The notes beneath the pieces were generated by a model, which worked only from the letters and a program-made list of their open reading frames with translations, did not search any database and was not told the origin of the DNA. Of a DNA stretch of 64,000 nucleotides, positions 8,307-17,763 are shown one piece after another (position 1 is the first letter of the stretch; each line of letters begins with the position of its first letter). Origin of the DNA: Variovorax boronicumulans (GTDB taxonomy: Bacteria > Pseudomonadota > Gammaproteobacteria > Burkholderiales > Burkholderiaceae_C). The stretch is from NCBI RefSeq assembly GCF_007677875.1, contig NZ_VEDO01000002.1:1-64000 (forward strand). The letters run 5' to 3'. A program made the position numbers and the translations under genes.

Positions 8307-11300
8307 ATGATCCCGCCCTATGCCGAGCTTCGATGCGTCTCGAACTTCACCTTCCTTCGTGGTGCCAGCCGCCCCGAAGAATTGGTTGAGCGAGCGAAGG
8401 CGCTCGGCTACAGCGCCGTGGCCATCACCGACGAATGCAGCATGGCCGGCATCGTTCGCGCGCACGTCGCAGCGAAAGAAGCAGGTATCAAGCTGCTCGT
8501 CGGCGCCCAGTTCGAAGTGCGTGCAGATGCGCGCTTCAGCTTCGTGGTGTTGGCCACGAACCGCAATGGTTACGGCAACCTCTGCCAGTTCATCACGCAT
8601 CTGCGTCGCCGTTCTGAAAAGGGGACCTACCACCTCGACCTAGCCGAAGTCGACGCCAAGACGCTGGCGGACTGCGTGGTCATTGCGGTCCCGGATCGCA
8701 GCTGCACGCTGGCGCAAATGGAGGAGGTGGCGAAGTGGCTGCTGCGGTACTGGACAGGGTGCTGTTGGCTGGGCTGGGAGCAACTTCGGCGTCTTGACGA
8801 CGAGGTCCAGCTGTACAAGCTGCGCGAGTGCAGCGAATTGACGGCAGTACCCATCGTTGCCGTTGGTGACGTCCACATGCACCTGCGTTCGCGCAAGCCG
8901 TTGCAGGACATGCTCACTGCAACCAGGCTGCACTCGCCAATCAGCGAATGTGGCCTGCAGTTGCGCCAGAACGCCGAGCAGCATCTGCGAACACGCCGTC
9001 GCATCGCTGAACGCGTGCCCGTTGAACTCATGCTTGAAACGCTGCAGGTGACTGACCGGTGCGATTTCTCCCTCGACGAACTCAAGTACCAGTACCCCGA
9101 TGAAGTCGTGCCCGAGGGGCACACCCCGGCCAGCTACTTGCGGCAGGTCGTCTATGAAGGGGCCGGTCGCCGATGGCGTTCTGGCATACCCGCAGAGGCG
9201 CAGTCGCAGATCGAGCATGAGCTGGGACTCATCGCCGAGATGCAATACGAGAAATACTTCCTGACGGTCTACGACATCGTCTCGGCTGCTCGGTCTAAAG
9301 GCATCCTGTGCCAGGGCCGCGGGTCCGCGGCGAACTCTGTCGTCTGTTACTGCGCCGGCGTTACCGAGGTGGACCCGCTGCGATCCAGCATGCTGTTCGA
9401 GCGGTTCATCAGCAAGGAGCGGGGTGAGCCACCTGACATCGACGTGGACTTCGAACACGAGCGGCGCGAGGAGGTCATCCAGTATCTCTACGCAAGGTAT
9501 GGCCGTGACCGCGCCGCGCTGACCGCGACGGTGGCGAGCTACAGACCCAAGAGCGCACTGCGTGATGTCGGGAAGGCGCTTGGCCTCGATGAGGCGACGC
9601 TGGACGTCTTGGCAAAGGGCACCAGCTCGTGGGAGCTCGACCTCACGGACGACCTCGTCGTAGAGGCGGGTCTCGACAAGGACAGCTTGCTCGTGAAGCA
9701 GCTGCGCTCCCTCACGGAGCAGCTGCTGGGCTTCCCCCGTCATCTCGGTCAGCACACCGGCGGCTTTGTCCTCACAGCGGGGCCCTTGAGTCGCCTGGTC
9801 CCCATCGAGAACGCGTCGATGCCGGATCGCACCGTGATCCAGTGGGACAAAGACGACCTCGACCTGATGGGACTTTTGAAGGTCGACGTCTTGGGCCTCG
9901 GCATGCTGACCGCGCTGCGGAAGACGTTGGACCTGATTGGCCAGCGCAAGGGGCACATCTTCGAGATGCAGGACATCCCCGCGGAAGACCCAGCCACCTA
10001 CAAGATGATCTGCAAAGCAGACACCGTGGGGACGTTCCAAGTCGAGAGCAGGGCGCAGATGAGCATGCTGCCGCGGCATCGCCCACAGCGGTTCTACGAC
10101 CTTGTCGTGCAGGTGGCCATCGTGCGGCCTGGCCCAATCCAAGGTGGCTCGGTCCATCCTTACCTGGAGCGGCGCAACGGCACGGTTCCGGTGACATACC
10201 CAAGCCCTGAGATTGAGAAGGCGCTGGGGCGCACCCTCGGCGTGCCGCTGTTCCAAGAACAGTGCATGCAGCTCGCAATCCTCTGTGCCGGCTTTACACC
10301 TGGTGAGGCCGACGGCCTGCGGCGTGCCATGGCCGCATGGCGCCGCACAGGCAGCTTGAACAAGTACGAGCCGCGAATCATCGGGGGCATGCTTGACCGT
10401 GGCTACACCGAGGACTTCGCGCGCAACGTGTTCGAGCAGATGAAAGGGTTCTCCTCGTACGGCTTTCCCGAGTCCCATGCGGCAAGCTTTGCCATCCTTG
10501 TCTACGCGAGCTGCTGGGCGAAGCGGCACCACCCGGCGGAGTTCCTGTGCGGACTGCTGAACAGCCAGCCAATGGGCTTCTACAACGCCAGCCAGCTCGT
10601 GCAGGATGCGCAGCGCCACAAGGTCGAGGTGCGGCCGCCGGACGTCCTGTCCAGCGAGTGGGATTGCACCATCGAGGACATCGAGCACCAGCCTGCGGTT
10701 CGGCTCGGCCTTCGCATGGTCGATGGGTTCAAGAAGGACAGCGCTGAGCGCATCGTTCGGGCCAGAGCCGACACCTACTTTGAAAGCGCGGAGGAACTGG
10801 CCCGCCTGGCCGAACTCGAGCACCTTGACATGCGACAGCTCGCCGCCGCGGACGCACTGCGCAGCCTTAGCGGCCACCGCCGCCAGCAGGTGTGGGATGC
10901 GGCTGCATTGCGCCGACCACCGATGCTTCTGAGGCAGGCTCCCGTGGACGAACCGGTGCTGGAGTTGCCAGCAGCGGCAGAAGGCGAAGAGGTCGTCTGG
11001 GACTACCGCACCCTGGGCCTGACGCTGCGCAGCCATCCTATGAAGCTGCTACGGCCCAAACTCCAACGCCGCTACTTGACGGCCGCGCAGCTCATGACGA
11101 AGCGCAACGGCGTCGGTGCGTCGTTTTGTGGGATCGTGACCCTGCGTCAGCGCCCAGAGACGGCGAAGGGGGTTGTTTTCGTGAGCCTTGAGGACGAGAC
11201 AGGCAACGTTCAGGTCATTGTCTGGCCGAGCGTGCGAGACGCACAGCCGAAGGAGTTGCTTCGCTCCCGCCTACTCGTGGTGCATGGTCACTGGCAGCGC

Positions 11301-11393
11301 TCGGGAGATGCCTGCAGCCTGATCGCCCGACGGCTTGAAGACCTCACGTCGCTACTCGGCGAACTTGAAACCACGTCGCGCGACTTCCGATGA
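8307..11393 (+). CDS. dnaE2: DnaE2, error-prone DNA polymerase III alpha subunit
   Basis: 1028 aa, normal for DnaE2. The N-terminal PHP domain starts YAELRCVSNFTFLRGASRPE. The polymerase core has GRGSAANSVVCY and PDIDVDFEHERR (catalytic Asp residues), followed by RPKSALRDVGKALG. Near residue 930 an OB-fold segment reads FVSLEDETGNVQVIVW. RBS-like TAGGGA precedes the ATG. It performs damage-tolerant, mutagenic synthesis under LexA control with ImuA and ImuB. All expected blocks are present, so it looks functional. Confidence 0.95.
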   Translation: MIPPYAELRCVSNFTFLRGASRPEELVERAKALGYSAVAITDECSMAGIVRAHVAAKEAGIKLLVGAQFEVRADARFSFVVLATNRNGYGNLCQFITHLRRRSEKGTYHLDLAEVDAKTLADCVVIAVPDRSCTLAQMEEVAKWLLRYWTGCCWLGWEQLRRLDDEVQLYKLRECSELTAVPIVAVGDVHMHLRSRKPLQDMLTATRLHSPISECGLQLRQNAEQHLRTRRRIAERVPVELMLETLQVTDRCDFSLDELKYQYPDEVVPEGHTPASYLRQVVYEGAGRRWRSGIPAEAQSQIEHELGLIAEMQYEKYFLTVYDIVSAARSKGILCQGRGSAANSVVCYCAGVTEVDPLRSSMLFERFISKERGEPPDIDVDFEHERREEVIQYLYARYGRDRAALTATVASYRPKSALRDVGKALGLDEATLDVLAKGTSSWELDLTDDLVVEAGLDKDSLLVKQLRSLTEQLLGFPRHLGQHTGGFVLTAGPLSRLVPIENASMPDRTVIQWDKDDLDLMGLLKVDVLGLGMLTALRKTLDLIGQRKGHIFEMQDIPAEDPATYKMICKADTVGTFQVESRAQMSMLPRHRPQRFYDLVVQVAIVRPGPIQGGSVHPYLERRNGTVPVTYPSPEIEKALGRTLGVPLFQEQCMQLAILCAGFTPGEADGLRRAMAAWRRTGSLNKYEPRIIGGMLDRGYTEDFARNVFEQMKGFSSYGFPESHAASFAILVYASCWAKRHHPAEFLCGLLNSQPMGFYNASQLVQDAQRHKVEVRPPDVLSSEWDCTIEDIEHQPAVRLGLRMVDGFKKDSAERIVRARADTYFESAEELARLAELEHLDMRQLAAADALRSLSGHRRQQVWDAAALRRPPMLLRQAPVDEPVLELPAAAEGEEVVWDYRTLGLTLRSHPMKLLRPKLQRRYLTAAQLMTKRNGVGASFCGIVTLRQRPETAKGVVFVSLEDETGNVQVIVWPSVRDAQPKELLRSRLLVVHGHWQRSGDACSLIARRLEDLTSLLGELETTSRDFR

Positions 11394-11495
11394 CATGGCT
11401 GCGACTGGTGATGCTCGCGGCAGAAGGCGCCCGCTTCACTACGGGCTCCGCGCATCCATTCGGAACCGAGCATGTCGACCACAGCCGGGAGCAAG

Positions 11496-12017
11496 TCATG
11501 CAGCGCTGGCGACCTCTTCATCGTCTACAACGGCGACCCACTCGCCGTCCATCCAGATTTCAAGCGTCAGTTCGTCCAGTGCAACAGGGCCTAGGATTGC
11601 AAACCAGTGGGCAGGGTCTCCCCCTTGTTTCTGACCTTTGCGCTCCATGGCGCGACGCTCGTCACGTTGAATTCCGATGGCCGCGCAGGCATCCTTCCAG
11701 TTTAGGAGGCGGGAGTCGGATGCAGGCAGGCCGAAGCGCATCGCTCCGTAGTCCTTGGCCAGCTGCTGGAAGGACAAGGTTTGGACTGTGCCATCAGGCC
11801 TGAGCAGCGGCTTAAGGGCCGTTGGCTCAAAAGTCTGCCGCGCAGAAAACCAGACAGCTGGTGGTTCATCCGGATTGCCGCCGGCGTTGCTTGCTCTCAA
11901 TTCGCCGGACTCAACGATCTGTTCAAGGTATGCACCTGGTGCGTAGTGGAAGAAGAAGGTCTCTGCGATGTCTGGCATACAGGCGGCGTCAGCCGAAAAC
12001 AAGGTTTTGATGGTCAT
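11496..12017 (-). CDS. Hypothetical protein, possible ADP-ribosyltransferase-like fold
   Basis: A 173-aa protein, last gene of a three-gene minus-strand operon; its start overlaps the previous gene by 29 bp. The N-terminal region FHYAPGAYLEQIVESGELRA followed by PPAVWFSARQTFEPTA resembles the H-Y...(I)-x-x-x-G-x-L...VWFS pattern of small proteins with an ART/DarT-like fold, where a His-Tyr near the N-terminus contacts NAD. This is a weak, by-eye inference; it could be an unrelated domain. The tail (LEIWMDGEWVAVVDDEE) is acidic. The gene converges on dnaE2 with about 100 bp between ends. Confidence 0.55.
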   Translation of the reverse strand: MTIKTLFSADAACMPDIAETFFFHYAPGAYLEQIVESGELRASNAGGNPDEPPAVWFSARQTFEPTALKPLLRPDGTVQTLSFQQLAKDYGAMRFGLPASDSRLLNWKDACAAIGIQRDERRAMERKGQKQGGDPAHWFAILGPVALDELTLEIWMDGEWVAVVDDEEVASAA

Positions 12018-12381
12018 GCGGATGGAACCGAGCGAGCGCTGGGTGTGCCTGAAGTAGCTGTTGCGGGACCGCTAGCGTCAGAAAACCAGGGCGGCTCAGC
12101 TCTAGGCTCGGGTCAACGAGGCGGAAGTGAATGCCAAGCGTTTCAACCGCGCGCGAAAGGAACGCGCCGCGCTCTATCTGTTCAACGGTCTTCTCCTCGA
12201 GGAGAGCGCAGATTTCCTCAAGAGCCTCAACAACGGTGAGCCCGGTTTCCGGAACGATCAGCGCCAAGAGCGCCTTTCGAAAGTGCTCTGCCTCGACCGC
12301 GTGATCGAGACGATGTGGATCGGCTTGCGGAGCGGTCGAAGCTTCTTCGGCGAGGCCGCCTTGGATGACGGTGAAGTTCAT
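11989..12381 (-). CDS. Hypothetical protein, tandem paralogue 2 (130 aa)
   Basis: Homologous along its length to the gene just upstream: both begin with a short beta-strand and GG (MNFTVIQGG versus MTLKLIEGG), then AEHFRKALLALIVPETGLTV, a central helical part containing AVETLGIHFR, and PQQLLQAHPALARFHPH. It looks like a two-part helical domain of unknown function. The start ATG overlaps the upstream stop by 4 bp, and its own end overlaps the next start by 29 bp, so the three genes are translationally coupled. Confidence 0.6.
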   Translation of the reverse strand: MNFTVIQGGLAEEASTAPQADPHRLDHAVEAEHFRKALLALIVPETGLTVVEALEEICALLEEKTVEQIERGAFLSRAVETLGIHFRLVDPSLELSRPGFLTLAVPQQLLQAHPALARFHPHDHQNLVFG

Positions 12382-12794
12382 GCGTGGTCGCGCTGCTTGG
12401 GTCCGGCCTCAAGTCGAAGCATTGGATGCGCGATGGGGTGAAGCCCGGCAAGCTCCGGGTGTGCTTTCAGCAGGCGCTGCGGAAAGACCAGCGCGAACAT
12501 GCTGGGACTGTGTTGCGTGACCTCGTGCTCTGGGGTGTACCGGATGCCCAGGTCCTCGAGGGCTGCGCAGAGGAGGGAGTGGTCCTCTGGATTGGCAAGC
12601 GGATCAGTCTCGAACGCGAGGATCGCTTCCAGCGCTTGGGCGACGCTCAAATTTGTGCCGGGGACATTCAACGACATCACGGCAACGCGAAGCCGTTCGG
12701 CCTCGACTTGTCCCGGAAGATGCGACGTGCCTGCGGCCCCTCTCGGCTCGATTCTTGTCCCAGCGGCTCCGCCTTCGATCAACTTTAGGGTCAT
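12378..12794 (-). CDS. Hypothetical protein, tandem paralogue 1 (138 aa)
   Basis: First gene of the operon. The start at 12794 (MTLKLIEGG) is chosen because it aligns with the start of its paralogue; an ATG at 12815 would add seven residues. The shared motifs are VPGTNLSVAQALEAI, AALEDLGIRYTPE and PQRLLKAHPELAGLHPI. The conserved LLxAHPxLAxxHP block near the C-terminus is the strongest link between the pair. No function is known to me. Divergence between the copies suggests an old duplication or a hetero-oligomer. Confidence 0.6.
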   Translation of the reverse strand: MTLKLIEGGAAGTRIEPRGAAGTSHLPGQVEAERLRVAVMSLNVPGTNLSVAQALEAILAFETDPLANPEDHSLLCAALEDLGIRYTPEHEVTQHSPSMFALVFPQRLLKAHPELAGLHPIAHPMLRLEAGPKQRDHA

Positions 12795-13279
12795 CTCCGG
12801 ACCATACATCGTCATCTGACATGTTCATAAAACGTGGCAAATTGAGATGCGAAATTAGCTCAATCTAAGGAACTAATACGCAATCTTGCCCCCGCGCACC
12901 GGCGTATCGCCAGGCGGCGCCGTGCGACCCAGCAACCTGCAGCGTCGGGAGACTGCGCAGGTAGCGGCGTTCGGAGCGGCGCTGCGGTTGCATCCTTCCA
13001 CAGCTGACGTGCCCGGACAGGCCAGCGTTGGGGACCGCCACGCTGTCGGTGCTATGGCCCGTTCGTGCGAGAGGCTCATCAAGTGGTCCGCGCAAGCCTT
13101 CGCAATATTGATCCATTTTGTCGCGAGTATTTCGAGTTCGCATCCGGTGAAAGAATTCAGGGCCGAAACACTATACGTAGGTGCCAGCCGGCAAATAACC
13201 GGAGGTGACGCGAAAGAGGAAAGTAAACGAACGGCTTGGATACGTGATTTCGACTTATCGACTTCCTTGAAGTGATGGG
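12795..13279. other. Intergenic stretch between divergent operons
   Basis: No supported gene. The first 100 bp are A/T-rich and should carry the promoter of the paralogue operon. The middle (12890-13080) is GC-rich and holds short frames on both strands without recognisable content, possibly a gene remnant. The end leads into the recombinase gene. Confidence 0.4.
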
Positions 13280-15340
13280 ATGAATGAAATCAAATACATA
13301 GGAGTGCCTTCGTTTATGAAATTCAGCATCCAACCGTCTTGCGCGGGGCAAACTGAGATTGGTTCCGGGCCATCGGTGCCAGCCTTCATGGTTTCCTGGA
13401 CTGCAACCGTTCTTGCCGCGTCCCCTCCTTCCTACTTAGGGGATGTTTTGGATACCACTTACCTGCAACTTTACGGCGTGCACGAGAAGAACCTTGAACT
13501 GGCGAATGGCCAGGTTTCTGACCAGGTTCTGCGTAATCACAAGGCTACGCTGAGCTCCTTCCTGGCGTTCGCCAACCGCACGACGCAAAGCCGCATTGGC
13601 CGTGAGTTCACCGTGGAGTTTGTGAAGATGAGCCGTGCTTACGCGGAGAGCATCGCTGTTCAGAACCGAAAGACCGCCGCAGACAAGATGAGTATCTTGC
13701 GCTCGTGGAAACGTACCATTGATCGCTATGTGCGAGAGACCGCGCTGAAAAGCATGGCAGGTCAGTCGACGTTCCACAAGGAGCTTCGGCTTGCTATTGC
13801 CGGGTCGGGCAAGAGCATCAACGAGATTGCTAAGGCAATCTACACAGATAAAAAAACTCTGACTGGTTGGTACGAAGGCGTGATGCCCATCTTCAAAGCC
13901 GTACCCGCTGTTCGCCGCTTGGAGAATTACTTTGGAATGCAGACTGGCTTTCTCGAAAAGCAGCTGGTCTTTCCGCGCAAGGAAGAAACGATTCCGCCTC
14001 AAGCGCACGCGGATCGGTTTGAGGGTCGCATGCGAGCCGCGAGAAAAGACCCATACTATGTCTCAACAGCGAGATTTAGCGAGACGCTCCTGGGTGAATG
14101 GGCGGCTTTGTTGAAGTACAAGACGGACGTAGACCCGGAAAACTTGAAGCGGTCAGCGCGCGCTGCTTGGAGGACTTTGCCGGTTGAAAAAGCTGGTATT
14201 GGAGTGAGGGATGAGCCACTTGCATTCCCATCTCCGGGCATGGTAGCCAGTAGCGCTCTGCGGACGCTGCTCTTTCTGCAAAGCTTTCTTGGATTCTTGA
14301 CAAAGCCCACTAGCAGCGACCCCGCGAAAAGCGGCCTCGGACTGAAGCTTGAAGATGTGGGCACGCTTGCCTCTCTTGCTATTCCTGAGTTTATCTCGCC
14401 TTACATGAATTTCGTCAAAGCTCGCTCAGGGGGGCTCCTTCACAATGGTCATTGTAATGCCGCGGGTATCATCGTGGGCTTGTGCCGTGAATTTGTAGGA
14501 TTTCTCTGGCAGCAGCCTGAAGTTTATGAGTCACGCATTGCGAAATTCGCAAATGGTAGGCCATGGACTCAGCTCTGCGAACAGACGATTGCTAAGTGCA
14601 AAATTTGGCAGGTCCAAGCAAGAGGGAAGAAGTCGCGCGACCCGAAAGAGAACCTTAAGCCCTTGACTATGGCGGCTGATTCCCTTGCGCCATTTAAGCG
14701 CGCAATGCAGAAGCTTGACCTTGCAGCTGCAGCTGCGGCTCCCGGTTCTGTGCATCAAGCGATTTACAAACGCGACGCCATGATTTTGGGGTTGTGCCTC
14801 TTCAATCCACTTCGCCATCGGACTCTCACCATCGCAAAGTATGATGAGGCCGGCTTTGAAGGCGACCCTGCGTCTAATCTTTATAGAAGGAAGGATGGCC
14901 AGTGGTGGCTGCAGTTTGATAAAGACGACTTTAAAAACGGAGAGTCAAAAGACGAGGACTATAATTCCCCTGTGACGGAGGGTCTGACCCAGCGCATTGA
15001 TGAGTACGTGAGTGTTTATCGGCCTGTTTTGGTCCGCAAAAATCCGGACGAGAGGAGTCTCTTTCCGAGCCGCCAGGGAGAGCAGATGGGGGATATTGGG
15101 GAGGTTATTAGTCGCATCGCGAAAAACTACATTCCGGAAGTTCGAAGATTGCGTATGCATGCTCTTCGCCACATTGTTGCGAGTGATTTTCTCAAGCGAA
15201 ATCCTGGTCAATACACTGTCTTGGCGGGGCTATTGCATGATACATTGGATACCGTGCTCAAGCACTATGCGCATGGAACGATGGAAAACGCATCACGTGC
15301 TCAAGAAAGGAATATGAAGCCCTTTTACGAAGGCCTTTAG
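13280..15340 (+). CDS. Large atypical tyrosine recombinase with internal helix-turn-helix
   Basis: 686 aa, about twice the usual integrase length. The C-terminal part carries the tyrosine-recombinase set: an Arg in LFNPLRHRTL (about residue 512), HALRH at 627-631, His in LLHDT at 653 and the nucleophile candidate Tyr in LKHYAHGT at 663. A SAM-like N-terminal core-binding region is followed by GSGKSINEIAKAIYTDKKTL, a helix-turn-helix-like segment (about residues 174-195). The start is uncertain: ATG 13280 or ATG 13316, the latter with AGGAG 11 bp upstream. A terminator follows at once. It is distinct from the island integrase and may move an inner element or rearrange DNA for neighbouring genes. 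Confidence 0.8.
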   Translation: MNEIKYIGVPSFMKFSIQPSCAGQTEIGSGPSVPAFMVSWTATVLAASPPSYLGDVLDTTYLQLYGVHEKNLELANGQVSDQVLRNHKATLSSFLAFANRTTQSRIGREFTVEFVKMSRAYAESIAVQNRKTAADKMSILRSWKRTIDRYVRETALKSMAGQSTFHKELRLAIAGSGKSINEIAKAIYTDKKTLTGWYEGVMPIFKAVPAVRRLENYFGMQTGFLEKQLVFPRKEETIPPQAHADRFEGRMRAARKDPYYVSTARFSETLLGEWAALLKYKTDVDPENLKRSARAAWRTLPVEKAGIGVRDEPLAFPSPGMVASSALRTLLFLQSFLGFLTKPTSSDPAKSGLGLKLEDVGTLASLAIPEFISPYMNFVKARSGGLLHNGHCNAAGIIVGLCREFVGFLWQQPEVYESRIAKFANGRPWTQLCEQTIAKCKIWQVQARGKKSRDPKENLKPLTMAADSLAPFKRAMQKLDLAAAAAAPGSVHQAIYKRDAMILGLCLFNPLRHRTLTIAKYDEAGFEGDPASNLYRRKDGQWWLQFDKDDFKNGESKDEDYNSPVTEGLTQRIDEYVSVYRPVLVRKNPDERSLFPSRQGEQMGDIGEVISRIAKNYIPEVRRLRMHALRHIVASDFLKRNPGQYTVLAGLLHDTLDTVLKHYAHGTMENASRAQERNMKPFYEGL

Positions 15341-15358
15341 ACCAAATTGTCTTGAAAT

Positions 15359-15389
15359 TGGGCGCTTCGTATGGGGGCGCCCAGTTTTT
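15359..15389 (+). terminator. Rho-independent terminator after the recombinase
   Basis: TGGGCGC (15359-15365) pairs with GCGCCCA (15377-15383), followed by GTTTTTATT. It lies 19 bp after the recombinase stop. Confidence 0.8.
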
Positions 15390-15540
15390 ATTGGACACGA
15401 ACGGTGGGAGACGCCTGGCTCCGTAGGCCCGTTGCCGGCCCGTTCAACAGCTTGCTCAAGAAAATTGCTGAGGAAATTTTCGTCTTGCTGGGAAAAGTCC
15501 GAGTCCGTTGAGGACAAGGCCTCGATGACAGCGGGTATTT

Positions 15541-17763
15541 CTACGGCGCGGGGTCACAGCTGGCAGTCTGGTTCTCATCTGTCGCAGAGGACGGCGACAG
15601 AGAAACCCTTAAAGAGCCGTTTTCCGAGAACTGCACACGATAAAGCTCACCGGCTCGCGCTTGCGGAAACAGTCGATTGAGTCCCTTTAGGACGCCTCGG
15701 CCTGTAACCCATGCAGTGCCGAGGGGCGCGCCCGTGCGGCTCCGAACGGCGAAGCTGTTTCCATTGAGTTGGTTGCCAAACCGCGCTGGTACGGTGTACT
15801 GCTCGTTGCGAAGCGAGGCCTCCGTGACGCGAAGCGCAAATTCCGTAGACGCCAGTGCATCGCCCAAGGCGATGAAGGCGCGGCCAGCGCGCGCAGCAGC
15901 TCGTTCTCGCGCGTCCGCCAAGGCATGGTCACCCATCCTGCGACCACGGACTGCGTACAGCCCGTGCTCAATGCGCTCGAACACGGGCGAACTTCCAAGC
16001 GTGGTGGACACCAAGACACCACTGAATCCGTGCTGCTCATGCACAGCATCGCTGATTTCAAAGCGGCAAGCGACCCCGTCTTGCGCCGCGATGACATTGA
16101 CTGCGACCCGTTCCGTCGGGCTAAGTCCCTCGCCTGGATCGGCCTCCGGCTTGAGCGCCAGACGTGCGCGTTGCGTGACCTGCACCCATGGCCAAGACTT
16201 GCACAGCTCTCGGAAAACGTGGACCGGGGGGACCGCTAGGCCCAGCGACTTGTCCTCCCGATACAGCCAAACATCGTCACTGGCTAGTGCTCCTACGATT
16301 TCGTCAACTCCGACCGTGTCATGAGCGACAGCTACCACCTTGCGCACACGCGACGCGGCTGCGCACCGTGAACTGTCGCCCCAAGTGAACCAGCCGGTTT
16401 CCTTGTCCAGCCACCGGAACTCTGTTGAGGCCTGCAGGATCGTCTCCAAGGCCTCCATGCCCGGACACACCTCATCGCGCAACGCGAGTAGGCCTGCGAC
16501 CCGCAGCACGTTGGTGCAGCCCAGCATCTGTTGGTCCCGCCGAATGTGGCGCACCATGGACGCTACCCACGGCGCCTCGCCCACCTTCTGCAAGACAGCT
16601 AGTTCGCCTGAGACACCCCGCAGGTTCGTGCGCACCCGCACGCAGTGGACTGGATACGAGCGGCCCACCAAGGCTGCCCAGCCAAGCAGGCTTTCGAGCC
16701 CCGCCCCTTCGCCGATGAAGCGAGCCAGCTGCTCATCGGCGTAGACCACCTCCATAGGCACCACGCGGGCGGCAGCGGCGACCACACGGTCCAGCGCAGG
16801 CGTACATATGGCGCTGCCCTGGCAAGCCAATTCGAAGCGCTCGCAGATTTGCCGGATGCGCTCGCGCGTCACCCCGAAGGCGTCTCCAACTTCTTTCAGC
16901 GTGCGGCCGTTACCGGACTCGCTCAGCACCCTCTGGAGGAACATTTGCTTCCAGCGCGCCTTGGTGGCGAGAGGCGCGCGATTCGGGGTGCAATGCCAGG
17001 CCAACGCATCGACGACTGCCCGAGCTTCCTGGCTGGCCGTCATCTTGTCGAACTGCTCGAGCAGCTCCACCAGTACGCGAAATGTACTGGGTACCTCTCT
17101 GTGATCGAGGCGTGCGCTCAGCCAATCGTTCGGAGAGGCACGCAGGTCCAGAGCCTGAAGGCGAACGTCCTGGGCGGATGCGCTGGCCACCCATGGAAGC
17201 TCGAGCAGCGCAATTGCTCGGTCTCTCAATTTCGCGTCCAACCAAGTGGTCGTGGCCGGTAGCTCTTCTGCAAGCGGCGGGCAGCCGACAGGGGGCGGTA
17301 CCTCCCACTCGAGTGCCTCAACGCGTGCGAGAAACCCAAGTACCCGCTCAAGGGGCTGCCGCAGGCAGCCCTTGACCTGTTCTAGCGTCAGTGCTTCGAG
17401 AGGTGCCGTGGCCTGCTCTAAAAGCCGGGCCAGCATCAACTGGTCCTGGGAGTTGAGCTTCGAAGCTTCGCCTCGGGGAAGCGAGATGCCGGTCGGCAAT
17501 GGCCACAGTTCTTTGAAGGTGACGCGGTTCCGCCGCAGGAAGTGTTCTCGCAGCTCCACTTGTTGCGACTCGCTCAGATCGAACGGACGCTCCCATCGCG
17601 TCAGCTCGTGGCCAGCGATGTCGCCGCTGCGCGCGGGGAGGGCGCGTCGAACCCTACGCGCAAGAAAGGCTGGAAGAACGCCAGCGTGGACTGGCTGTCG
17701 TACGACAAGGGGGGCGACGGGCCCGTCCTCCATGTCGTCAGAGTAGGCGAATAGCATCGCCAT
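15541..17763 (-). CDS. 740-aa protein with sigma-70 region-4-like helix-turn-helix, partner of helicase
   Basis: Around residues 286-312 it reads GRTLKEVGDAFGVTRERIRQ followed by ICERF, a clear sigma-70 region-4-type helix-turn-helix, but the sigma region 2 signature is not visible, so it is not a normal sigma factor. The rest is helical with several repeated winged-helix-like stretches (for example around residues 560-640) and ends in an Ser/Ala-rich tail. Its start lies 26 bp inside the upstream helicase gene, so the two are coupled. Possible roles are a DNA-recognition subunit or a regulator of the helicase-nuclease. Function inferred from context only. Confidence 0.7.
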   Translation of the reverse strand: MAMLFAYSDDMEDGPVAPLVVRQPVHAGVLPAFLARRVRRALPARSGDIAGHELTRWERPFDLSESQQVELREHFLRRNRVTFKELWPLPTGISLPRGEASKLNSQDQLMLARLLEQATAPLEALTLEQVKGCLRQPLERVLGFLARVEALEWEVPPPVGCPPLAEELPATTTWLDAKLRDRAIALLELPWVASASAQDVRLQALDLRASPNDWLSARLDHREVPSTFRVLVELLEQFDKMTASQEARAVVDALAWHCTPNRAPLATKARWKQMFLQRVLSESGNGRTLKEVGDAFGVTRERIRQICERFELACQGSAICTPALDRVVAAAARVVPMEVVYADEQLARFIGEGAGLESLLGWAALVGRSYPVHCVRVRTNLRGVSGELAVLQKVGEAPWVASMVRHIRRDQQMLGCTNVLRVAGLLALRDEVCPGMEALETILQASTEFRWLDKETGWFTWGDSSRCAAASRVRKVVAVAHDTVGVDEIVGALASDDVWLYREDKSLGLAVPPVHVFRELCKSWPWVQVTQRARLALKPEADPGEGLSPTERVAVNVIAAQDGVACRFEISDAVHEQHGFSGVLVSTTLGSSPVFERIEHGLYAVRGRRMGDHALADARERAAARAGRAFIALGDALASTEFALRVTEASLRNEQYTVPARFGNQLNGNSFAVRSRTGAPLGTAWVTGRGVLKGLNRLFPQARAGELYRVQFSENGSLRVSLSPSSATDENQTASCDPAP

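Noticed and set aside
8640-11036. 798-codon minus-strand frame opposite dnaE2
   Set aside because: dnaE2 is complete and conserved on the plus strand; the antisense frame has no recognisable content.
15541-17763. True sigma factor
   Set aside because: Only a region-4-like helix-turn-helix is present; no region 2 core-binding or -10 recognition motif is visible in 740 residues.
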